A stretch of 8,106 nucleotides of DNA from Hyphomicrobiales bacterium. Lineage in GTDB: Bacteria > Pseudomonadota > Alphaproteobacteria > Rhizobiales > UBA4765. The translations under genes were made by a program, and so were the position numbers. The stretch is taken from NCBI GenBank assembly GCA_027487195.1, contig JAIYEB010000168.1, forward strand, positions 1 through 8,106, written 5' to 3'. The notes under the pieces were generated by a model. The model made no database searches. It had not been told where the DNA came from and saw only the letters and a program-made list of their open reading frames with translations. Of the stretch, positions 1-6,896 are shown in pieces; the first letter of the stretch is position 1; the number at the start of each line of letters is the position of its first letter.

Positions 1-521
1 GCCTGAGGGTGGATGGCAATGCAAAGCTTGCCTGGCTGCCGCAGGAAACCATTCTGTTCGAAGAATCCAGGCTTGATCGACGGCTTGAGATCGACCTTGA
101 ACCAGGCGCCGAGCTGCTCGCAGCTGAAACCGTGATCTTTGGCAGAACCGCACGCGGCGAGAGACTTCGCTCGGTTCAAATCCGCGACAGCTGGCGCGTG
201 CGCCAATCCGGACAGCTGATTTACGCTGACACATTTGCGCTGGACGGCAATGCTGAGGAAAAGCTGTCGCGCCGCGCGAGTGCCGGCGGGGCGGTCTCAG
301 CTGCAACCCTGTTCTTGATGCGCGAGAACGCTGGCGGCGAGATCGATGCCGTGCGCGATCTGCTGGCCCTGTCGCCTGGCGTTGAGGCCGGCGCCAGCGC
401 GTGGAACGGATTTTTGATCGTGCGCCTTCTATCCGGCGACGCAAAACTGCTGCGCGATCTCCTGATGACGGTGGCGATCCACCTCTCGGGCCGGCCCATG
501 CCACGGGTCTGGCGCTGCTAG
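1..521 (+). CDS. ureD: Urease accessory protein UreD (3' part)
   Basis: This is the C-terminal 172 codons of UreD (UreH in some species); the 5' end lies outside the window and the frame is open to base 1. UreD forms a complex with UreF and UreG on apo-urease in the cytoplasm and helps pass nickel into the active site. Recognition rests on the family pattern near the visible start, LPQETILFEESRLDRR, followed about 25 residues later by the FGRTARGE segment, and on the family-like ending MPRVWRC. It ends in TAG. The gene lies directly upstream of ureA, as in many proteobacterial clusters, but is separated from it by 148 nt, so ureA may have additional expression signals. No frameshift or internal stop is visible. 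Identity is confident; completeness of the missing N-terminus cannot be judged. Confidence 0.95.
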   Translation, partial: LRVDGNAKLAWLPQETILFEESRLDRRLEIDLEPGAELLAAETVIFGRTARGERLRSVQIRDSWRVRQSGQLIYADTFALDGNAEEKLSRRASAGGAVSAATLFLMRENAGGEIDAVRDLLALSPGVEAGASAWNGFLIVRLLSGDAKLLRDLLMTVAIHLSGRPMPRVWRC

Positions 522-669
522 GCCAGGGGCTTTTCTTGCGCATATCCGGTCGCCCATCTCGCGCGCTCAGCAGGAAGGCGGGAAACGACCTGCCCAAAGG
601 TTCGACATTTCGAGGCCTCGACGCAAACGCTTTCGTCGCGGATGATAGGGCCATGACAAGGGGTGCGAG
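522..669 (+). other. ureD-ureA spacer with a 12-bp palindrome
   Basis: This 148-nt non-coding gap holds a perfect 12-bp palindrome, TCGAGGCCTCGA, at 610-621, about 50 nt before the ureA start. A purine-rich ribosome binding site, AAGGGG (658-663), precedes the ureA ATG. I looked for sigma-70-like -35/-10 pairs and found none convincing. The palindrome could be a protein-binding site or could arise by chance in GC-rich DNA. No Rho-independent terminator is visible, so ureD and ureA may still be co-transcribed. Confidence 0.4.
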
Positions 670-972
670 ATGAATCTATCGCCGCGTGAAAAGGACAAGC
701 TTTTGATTGCCATGGCGGCGATCGTCGCCAGAAAGCGGCTCGAGCGTGGCGTCAAGCTCAACTACCCCGAAGCGATTGCGCTCATTACCGACTTCGTAGT
801 CGAGGGCGCACGCGACGGGCGCGCCGTTGCCGACCTGATGGAGGCCGGTGCGCACGTTGTCACCCGAGCCCAGGTCATGGACGGCATTGCCGAGATGATC
901 CACGACGTGCAGGTCGAGGCAACCTTTCCGGACGGCACAAAGCTTGTCACGGTCCATGAGCCAATCCGGTGA
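670..972 (+). CDS. ureA: Urease gamma subunit UreA
   Basis: UreA is the small gamma subunit of the cytoplasmic trimeric (UreABC)3 urease, which hydrolyses urea to ammonia and carbamate. The 100-residue length is typical for a free-standing gamma subunit. Family sequence runs end to end: the MNLSPREKDKLLIAMAA start, the RGVKLNYPEAIALI segment near residues 26-39, GAHVVTRAQVMDGI near 60-73, and the ending LVTVHEPI. The ATG is preceded by AAGGGG, with the ORF matching the family N-terminus exactly, so the start is secure. The TGA stop overlaps the ATG of the next gene in a TGATG arrangement, implying translational coupling to the FmdE-like gene rather than directly to ureB. Confidence 0.98.
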   Translation: MNLSPREKDKLLIAMAAIVARKRLERGVKLNYPEAIALITDFVVEGARDGRAVADLMEAGAHVVTRAQVMDGIAEMIHDVQVEATFPDGTKLVTVHEPIR

Positions 973-1541
973 TGCGTCTTGCCGCTGCAGCCCTGGTTCT
1001 GTGCGCTCTCAGTGTGCCAGCACGTGCACATGATGAGGCCCTGACCTCGGCAGCACCGGATGTGAGAGACGGCTGGATCGAGCTTGGCCGGCGTATCCAT
1101 GGCGGTTTTGGCTCGCTGATCGCGCTTGGCATCAGGCTTGGCTTTGATGCTTCCTTGCGCACCGGCGGGCGGGTTCGCGAATTCGATGTCACCTATTTTG
1201 AAGGGCCCGGATCACCCTGCCCTTGCGTGGTTGATGGGATCATGGCGGCATTGGCCGCTTCGCCCGGTCAGCGCACGCTGCGGGTCTCCTCTGAACCAGC
1301 ACCCGCAGGCGCACTTGCCCGCGTCCTCGTGCGCCACAGACCGTCGGGCGCGCTGATCGAATACACGATCCCCATGGCTGCATTGCCGGGTCTTGGCGCC
1401 GTCAATCGCGCGCCGCCGGAGGAGCGCTGGGACTATGTCATGCGCCAGCCGTTCGAGACCCTGTTTGAAGTTGCCGTGCTTGAAGGCACCACAGTGCCAC
1501 TCACGCCCCACATGACACCTTCCGAAGGAGCACCGCGATGA
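972..1541 (+). CDS. Secreted FmdE-like protein inserted between ureA and ureB
   Basis: This is a 189-residue protein of unassigned function. The N-terminus is a good Sec signal peptide: MR, a hydrophobic core at about 3-15, then PARA|HDE with an AxA cleavage site after residue 19. A periplasmic location follows. Residues 42-105 resemble the FmdE/FwdE fold: an I-H-G-G-F-G segment followed by ALGIRLGFDA, then a small-residue loop with C83-P-C85, VVDGIMAAL and SPGQRTLRV. This parallels the HGH-ALG and C-xx-DA-Q patterns of FmdE proteins, although the HGHxCPG cysteine is absent here. H43, C83, C85 and D88 are possible metal ligands (inference). The ATG overlaps the ureA stop (TGATG) and the gene's stop overlaps the ureB start (ATGA), so expression is tied to the urease subunits. 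A GTG at 969 is a less likely start. A role in nickel or urea sensing or handling is speculation. FmdE-like membership is my reading of motifs, not a database result. Confidence 0.72.
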   Translation: MRLAAAALVLCALSVPARAHDEALTSAAPDVRDGWIELGRRIHGGFGSLIALGIRLGFDASLRTGGRVREFDVTYFEGPGSPCPCVVDGIMAALAASPGQRTLRVSSEPAPAGALARVLVRHRPSGALIEYTIPMAALPGLGAVNRAPPEERWDYVMRQPFETLFEVAVLEGTTVPLTPHMTPSEGAPR

Positions 1542-1843
1542 TCCCCGGCGAAATCATGCCACTTGATGGCGAGATCGAACTCAACGCCAACCAGCCAAAG
1601 GTAACGCTTTCCGTTGCCAACACGGGCGACCGGCCTGTCCAGATCGGCAGCCACTACCACTTCTTCGAAACGAACCCGGCTCTGTCCTTCGAGCGCGACA
1701 AGGCCAGGGGCATGCGTCTTGATATTCCCGCAGGCACCGCTGTGCGCTTTGAGCCCGGACAGGCGCGCGATGTGACGCTTGTGCCCTACCGGGGCGACCG
1801 CAAGGTCTATGGCTTCCGGCAATCCGTCATGGGGAAGCTCTGA
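1538..1843 (+). CDS. ureB: Urease beta subunit UreB
   Basis: UreB is the beta subunit of the UreABC urease. Its 101 residues match a stand-alone beta subunit. The family signature is clear: MIPGEIMPLDGEIELN at the N-terminus, VANTGDRPVQIGSHYHFFE near residues 27-45, the GMRLDIPAGTAVRFEPG stretch near 58-74, and RKVYGFRQSVMGKL close to the end. The ATG lies inside the stop of the upstream FmdE-like gene (ATGA overlap), so translation is coupled. A GGAG ribosome binding site lies shortly upstream, inside the previous gene. It is followed by an unusually long 175-nt gap before ureC. Confidence 0.98.
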   Translation: MIPGEIMPLDGEIELNANQPKVTLSVANTGDRPVQIGSHYHFFETNPALSFERDKARGMRLDIPAGTAVRFEPGQARDVTLVPYRGDRKVYGFRQSVMGKL

Positions 1844-1847
1844 CGAT

Positions 1848-2006
1848 ATGCCGGCCTCCGCAAACGACAGTCAGTCCAGCGACATCACGTCGTTTTTCAC
1901 GAGCCTTGACGGATCGTCCCGCTGTGTCGTCGGCCAGCGGCAAAGAGACAACCCCTTTAACACGCGTGCCGGGAGCTCCCCCGGCTTTTCAACCGTTCCC
2001 GCCTGA
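1848..2006 (+). CDS. Candidate 52-residue small ORF between ureB and ureC
   Basis: An ATG 4 nt after the ureB stop opens a 52-codon frame that ends in TGA 12 nt before ureC. It is preceded by a GGGGAAG purine run (1831-1837) about 10 nt upstream, acceptable as a ribosome binding site. By hand count about three quarters of third positions are G or C, compatible with a coding sequence in this genome but not decisive. The peptide is rich in Ser, Asp, Asn, Thr and Pro, has one Cys, and shows no signal peptide, membrane segment or family motif that I recognise. Its last third is encoded by the hairpin at 1968-1985, so an RNA leader is a competing explanation. It may be a real small gene, a coupling leader for ureC, or chance. 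Confidence 0.3.
   Translation: MPASANDSQSSDITSFFTSLDGSSRCVVGQRQRDNPFNTRAGSSPGFSTVPA
1968..1990 (+). terminator. Terminator-like hairpin in the ureB-ureC gap
   Basis: GCCGGG (1968-1973) pairs perfectly with CCCGGC (1980-1985) around a 6-nt loop, and is followed directly by TTTTC. A GC-rich stem plus a short T run is the form of a weak Rho-independent terminator or attenuator. It lies 28 nt before the ureC ATG, so full termination would silence ureC and the accessory genes. Partial read-through or an mRNA-stability role is therefore more likely. The T run is only four bases, which weakens the call. Confidence 0.4.
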
Positions 2007-2018
2007 CAGAGGCCTGCC

Positions 2019-3731
<1,713 letters not shown>

Positions 3732-3769
3732 AACGACAGAATGTCTCCACTCCCAGAGGGTTCTCGATA

Positions 3770-4273
3770 ATGCTGCGCGCCACCCGCGTTCATGGCCACC
3801 TCCATGGCTCTCCTGCTGACATTGTCGTGCTCGATCATGACGCGCGCCACCGCCGGCGCATGGCCATGACAGGCCAGAACGGCTTGTCCTTCCTGCTTGA
3901 TCTTGCTGAAACCGAAGTCATTCGGGATGGCGCAGCGCTGATCCTTGAAGACGGGCGCGAGGTGTTGGTCGAGGCAGCCGCTGAGCCATTGGCAGAGCTC
4001 ACCCCCTCAGATCCGGCCCATGCGATCCGCCTCGCCTGGCATCTCGGAAATCGTCACCTGCCGACAATGTTCGATGGTGGCGCGATCCTGATCCGCCGCG
4101 ATCACGTGATCGAGGCCATGGCCCTTGGCCTTGGGGCCTCGGTGCGCCATGTCCTGCGCCCGTTCGATCCGGAAAGCGGAGCCTATGCTGCCGGCGGACA
4201 CGGTCATGGCCATAGTCACGGGCATCATTCCCACGATCACGACCATGATCACCACCATGACCATGAGCACTGA
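3770..4273 (+). CDS. ureE: Urease nickel metallochaperone UreE with His-rich tail
   Basis: UreE is a cytoplasmic dimeric nickel chaperone that delivers Ni2+ to the UreD-UreF-UreG complex. I use the ATG at 3770, giving 167 residues, because AGAGGG (3755-3760) lies about 9 nt upstream and the MLRATRVHGH start fits the family. An upstream in-frame extension to 3680 would overlap the ureC end and is not supported. The N-terminal peptide-binding domain spans about 1-72 and contains the RRRMAMTGQNGLSFLLDL pattern. The metal-binding domain spans about 75-135 with the conserved WHLGNRH motif at 90-96. The last 26 residues (142-167) contain 14 histidines interspersed with Gly, Ser and Asp: a nickel-storage tail like that of Klebsiella UreE, absent in some other species. 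The ureF start lies within the codons of this tail. Confidence 0.96.
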   Translation: MLRATRVHGHLHGSPADIVVLDHDARHRRRMAMTGQNGLSFLLDLAETEVIRDGAALILEDGREVLVEAAAEPLAELTPSDPAHAIRLAWHLGNRHLPTMFDGGAILIRRDHVIEAMALGLGASVRHVLRPFDPESGAYAAGGHGHGHSHGHHSHDHDHDHHHDHEH

Positions 4274-4940
4274 CGCATCTGATGGCATGCTCACGCTTCT
4301 GGCGTGGTTGTCCCCGGCCTTTCCTGTCGGCGCGTTTTCCTATTCACATGGGCTAGAATGGGCCATCGAGACCGGAGACATTACGGATCTTGCGAGCCTT
4401 GTGGCCTGGGTTGGCGATGTTCTCGAGGCTGGCACAGGCCTCGTTGATGCGACCATTCTCCATGCCGCGATGACGCTGAATGATGCCGACCTTCGCGATC
4501 TCGCAGAACTGGCTGCAGCACTTCATCCAACGCGCGAGCGGCGCATGGAGAGTCTGAATCAGGGCCGCGCCTTCCTTGATACGGTGTCAGCCGCCTGGCC
4601 AGCCCCGGGTCTTGATAGGCTCGCCCGCGTGTGGGACGGGCCTGTCGCCTATCCGCTGGCGGTTGCGATGGCGGCCCGCGCTCATGGGATCGACGCTCGG
4701 CTCGTTGTCCCGGCCTATCTCCAGGCGTTTGCAGCCAATCTCGTGTCCGCTGCCGTACGCCTTGTTCCCCTGGGGCAGACTGACGGCCAGCGCGCAGTGG
4801 AGAAGCTGTTGCCGCTGATCAGGCGTGTTGCGGCTGAGGCCAGAACCCTGTCGCCTGAGACCGTGGGCGGCGCGTGCCTCAGGTCTGATATCGCCTCCAT
4901 GCGCCATGAGACGCAGTACACAAGGCTGTTCCGCAGCTAG
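4263..4940 (+). CDS. ureF: Urease accessory protein UreF
   Basis: UreF is an all-helical accessory protein that binds UreD and UreG on apo-urease and gates GTP-dependent nickel insertion. The 225-residue length is normal. The family motif SPAFPVGAFSYSHGLE occupies about 17-32, and the highly conserved C-terminus ASMRHETQYTRLFRS ends the protein. In between lie the helical stretch with ERRMESLNQGRAF and the segment YLQAFAANLVSAAVRLVPLGQTDGQ. The exact start is uncertain: ATGs at 4245, 4257, 4263 and 4287 share the frame, and the first three sit inside the His-tail codons of ureE. I chose 4263, which overlaps ureE by 11 nt and gives a usual length. No clear ribosome binding site is visible, so translation is probably coupled to ureE. 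The gene ends 99 nt before ureG. Confidence 0.96.
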   Translation: MSTDASDGMLTLLAWLSPAFPVGAFSYSHGLEWAIETGDITDLASLVAWVGDVLEAGTGLVDATILHAAMTLNDADLRDLAELAAALHPTRERRMESLNQGRAFLDTVSAAWPAPGLDRLARVWDGPVAYPLAVAMAARAHGIDARLVVPAYLQAFAANLVSAAVRLVPLGQTDGQRAVEKLLPLIRRVAAEARTLSPETVGGACLRSDIASMRHETQYTRLFRS

Positions 4941-5039
4941 CGCATGGTGTTAGGTATCCGCCTCATGCGTTGCAAAGCCGCGCATTTTCCCCTCTTCTGA
5001 CCGGCCAGAGAAACTGGCTCGACCCTTGCGGAGTAATTC
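4941..5039 (+). other. ureF-ureG spacer with two small inverted repeats
   Basis: This gap is 99 nt long. CGCATG (4941-4946) is mirrored by CATGCG (4964-4969) with a 17-nt loop, and GCCAG (5004-5008) pairs with CTGGC (5014-5018) around AGAAA. Neither is followed by a T run, so neither looks like a terminator. They may be incidental. GCGGAG (5028-5033) is the likely ribosome binding site of ureG. No convincing promoter was seen. Confidence 0.3.
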
Positions 5040-5657
5040 ATGCCTTCACCCCATGGCCCGCTTCGCGTGGGCGTCGGCGGCCCGGTCGGTTCGGGCAAGA
5101 CGGCCCTGATGGACGTTCTGTGCAAAGCGCTGAGCCAGCGTTTTGAGGTCGCGGCGATTACGAACGACATTTACACCAAATGGGATGCCGAGTTCCTGAC
5201 CCGCTCTGGCGCATTGCCGGCAGAGCGCATCATGGGCGTCGAAACCGGGGGCTGTCCACATACCGCGATCCGGGAAGATGCTTCGATCAATCTCGCGGCT
5301 GTCGCCGAGATGCGCCAGCGGTTTCCCATGCTCGATCTGATCTTGATCGAATCCGGCGGCGACAATCTGGCGGCGACCTTCTCGCCGGAACTGGCTGATC
5401 TGACGATCTACGTGATTGATGTGGCCGCCGGCGACAAGATCCCCTCGAAAGGCGGTCCCGGCATTACGCGCTCCGACCTTCTCGTGATCAACAAGACCGA
5501 TCTGGCGCCCTTTGTCGGCGCTGACCTTGGCAAGATGGACGTGGATGCAACGCGGATGCGTCAAGGCAGGCCGCATCAGTTCACGAATATCCGCAGCGGT
5601 GAAGGCACCTCGGTCGTTGCCGATTTCATCATCGCCAAGGGTGGCCTCTCGAACTGA
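5040..5657 (+). CDS. ureG: Urease accessory GTPase UreG
   Basis: UreG is a SIMIBI-class GTPase whose GTP hydrolysis drives transfer of nickel from UreE to apo-urease through UreF and UreD. The 205-residue length is typical. Visible motifs: the P-loop GPVGSGKT at 14-21, the metal-binding C72-P73-H74 in ETGGCPHTAIREDAS, the ESGGDNL motif at 104-110, and the NKTD base-recognition motif at 151-154. One oddity: residue 48 in the DIYTKWDAEFL segment is Trp, whereas the UreG sequences I recall (Klebsiella, Helicobacter) have Glu there. The start at ATG 5040 is supported by GCGGAG just upstream and by the family N-terminal pattern HGPLRVGVGGPVG. It follows ureF after a 99-nt gap and is the last urease gene in the window. 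Confidence 0.97.
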   Translation: MPSPHGPLRVGVGGPVGSGKTALMDVLCKALSQRFEVAAITNDIYTKWDAEFLTRSGALPAERIMGVETGGCPHTAIREDASINLAAVAEMRQRFPMLDLILIESGGDNLAATFSPELADLTIYVIDVAAGDKIPSKGGPGITRSDLLVINKTDLAPFVGADLGKMDVDATRMRQGRPHQFTNIRSGEGTSVVADFIIAKGGLSN

Positions 5658-5689
5658 GGACAGCGCAGGAAAGCTCTGGCGCATCGCGA

Positions 5690-5706
5690 CGTTCATGATA
5701 TGAACG
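5690..5706. promoter_or_regulatory. Inverted repeat CGTTCAT-GAT-ATGAACG, likely operator
   Basis: This is a perfect 7-bp inverted repeat with a 3-nt centre (arms 5690-5696 and 5700-5706). It can be lengthened by flanking GCG (5686-5688) and CGC (5707-5709) if one A is left unpaired. It ends 9 nt before the start codon of the winged-helix regulator gene, within a 58-nt spacer after ureG. Its size and position fit an operator bound by a dimeric winged-helix protein, perhaps the product of that very gene. It is not followed by a T run, so a terminator is unlikely. Operator function is an inference from shape and position. Confidence 0.5.
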
Positions 5707-5715
5707 CGCCCGACC

Positions 5716-6387
5716 ATGACCGACGCAGCCGCACTTGATCGCCGCAGGAAGCCCAAGGCCGAGCCAGAAATGGTTGCGGCCCCGCGCGGCGATGACACCA
5801 TCATGCTCGGCGTTCTCTCGTCGATCGAAGCGGAGCCGCATGTCTCGCAGCGCTCCATGTCCTCGCGCATGGGCGTAGCCCTTGGTCTGACCAACGCCTA
5901 TCTCAAGCGCTGCGTCACCAAGGGATGGGTCAAGATCCAGGCCGTCCCGCGCCGGCGTTATGCCTATTACCTGACCCCCCAGGGCTTTGCGGAAAAGGCG
6001 CGGTTGAGCGGTGAGTATCTCGCCTCTTCGCTCCAGTTTTTCCGCCGGGCCCGCGCGGACATTGCCGACACGCTGAAGCGCTTCGACCATGAGGGCCGCC
6101 GCCGTGTCGTGCTCGCCGGCCGTTCTGACCTGGCCGAGATCGCGATCCTTTCGGCTGAGGGCCAGAACGTGCGCCTTGTCGCGGTGCTTGATGAAACTGC
6201 GCTGCCCGGCGAGGTGTTTCACGGCGTTGCCATGGCCAGCGATGTCGCCGCGCTGCCGCCGTTTGACGTGGTTTTGATTACGGCAACCGAGCGGGCGGAC
6301 AAGCTCAACGCCGATCTGTCGCAGCGCCTTGGCGCGGACCGGGTCGTGACCCCGCGTATCACGCGCTTTATCGGCGGCAGCGCATGA
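5716..6387 (+). CDS. MarR/EPS-type winged-helix regulator with Rossmann-like C-terminal domain
   Basis: This 223-residue protein is likely a transcription regulator. Residues about 27-100 form a winged helix: SQRSMSSRMGVALGLTNAYL contains the recognition-helix region, and RRRYAYYLTPQGFAEKARL at 79-97 forms the wing and next helix. This closely parallels the small EPS-associated MarR-family regulators (the pattern with Y-LTP-G-EKA). Unlike those roughly 100-residue proteins, it continues. Residues 101-125 may be a helical linker. From about 128, RRRVVLAGRSDLAEIAIL, RLVAVLDE, FHGVAMASDVAAL and FDVVLITA suggest a Rossmann/CoA-binding-like domain as seen in sugar-acetyltransferase (PglD-type) N-termini, possibly sensing a nucleotide or nucleotide sugar. 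The start is ATG 5716; no clear ribosome binding site is visible. The stop overlaps the NusG-like gene (ATGA). A palindrome just upstream suggests autoregulation. Domain calls are motif-based. Confidence 0.75.
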   Translation: MTDAAALDRRRKPKAEPEMVAAPRGDDTIMLGVLSSIEAEPHVSQRSMSSRMGVALGLTNAYLKRCVTKGWVKIQAVPRRRYAYYLTPQGFAEKARLSGEYLASSLQFFRRARADIADTLKRFDHEGRRRVVLAGRSDLAEIAILSAEGQNVRLVAVLDETALPGEVFHGVAMASDVAALPPFDVVLITATERADKLNADLSQRLGADRVVTPRITRFIGGSA

Positions 6388-6896
6388 CGGGCGAACTCAA
6401 CTGGTATGTGGTACTCACCCAGCCCCGGCGCGAACACATGGCGGCTGAGCATCTCGCGCGCCAGGGCTTTGCCGCCTATGTCCCCTGTTACGCCCGCACG
6501 CGCCGCCATGCGCGCAAGATCGAGACCATCGCCGCCCCCCTGTTTCCGCGCTACGTGTTCGTGGCGTTCGATGTCGCCGATCCGGCCTGGCGCGCAGTGC
6601 GCTCAACCCGTGGCGTGATCGATCTCGTGCGCTCAGGCCTCGCGCCAGCCCATGTGCCGACCTGGGTTATCGAAGGCCTGAAGTCGCGCGAGCGCGCCGA
6701 TGGGATGATTGAGATTGGCGATCAGCTTGCGCTGAAACCGGGCGACACGATCCGCATCACGGACGGACCGTTTCGCGAGCAAACCGCCCTGTTTGACCGG
6801 CTGGATGATGATGGGCGCGTGCTGGCCCTGCTCTCGATCCTCGGCAAGGATGTGTCGGTCCCGATCGCCCTTGCCAACGTGGACGTGGCGTCCTGA
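6384..6896 (+). CDS. NusG/RfaH-family transcription antiterminator
   Basis: A 170-residue specialised NusG paralogue. The NGN domain spans about 6-100: WYVVLTQPRREHMAAEHLARQ, then GFAAYVPCYARTRR, the PLFPRYVFVAF core, and the AVRSTRGVIDLVR segment. A KOW-type C-terminal domain follows from about 118 (KPGDTIRITDGPF, then ALLSILGKDVSVPIAL). Family members such as RfaH, UpxY and LoaP bind RNA polymerase at the head of long operons, often for capsule, EPS or polyketide, and suppress termination. It is not the housekeeping NusG, given its gene neighbours: it lacks the secE-rplK context and is coupled to a regulator (ATGA overlap at its start) and a methyltransferase (TGATG overlap at its end). Likely regulation target: the operon it belongs to. 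No ops-like element could be recognised. Confidence 0.88.
   Translation: MTGELNWYVVLTQPRREHMAAEHLARQGFAAYVPCYARTRRHARKIETIAAPLFPRYVFVAFDVADPAWRAVRSTRGVIDLVRSGLAPAHVPTWVIEGLKSRERADGMIEIGDQLALKPGDTIRITDGPFREQTALFDRLDDDGRVLALLSILGKDVSVPIALANVDVAS

Noticed and set aside
401..673. 90-codon + strand frame covering the ureD end and ureD-ureA spacer
   Set aside because: It overlaps confident ureD coding sequence out of frame, is Arg-rich low-complexity shadow sequence, and has no motif.
4125..4262. Upstream in-frame extension of ureF
   Set aside because: It reads the ureE metal domain and His tail out of frame; UreF length and motif position fit a start around 4257-4263.
4970..4998. Possible -35/-10 promoter before ureG (TTGCAA with a 17-nt spacer)
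   Set aside because: The -10 candidate TCTTCT is a poor match to TATAAT, so there is not enough support for a promoter call.
5046..5894. 282-codon minus-strand open frame across ureG and the start of the regulator
   Set aside because: It spans two well-supported + strand genes and the palindrome between them, with no recognisable protein motif.
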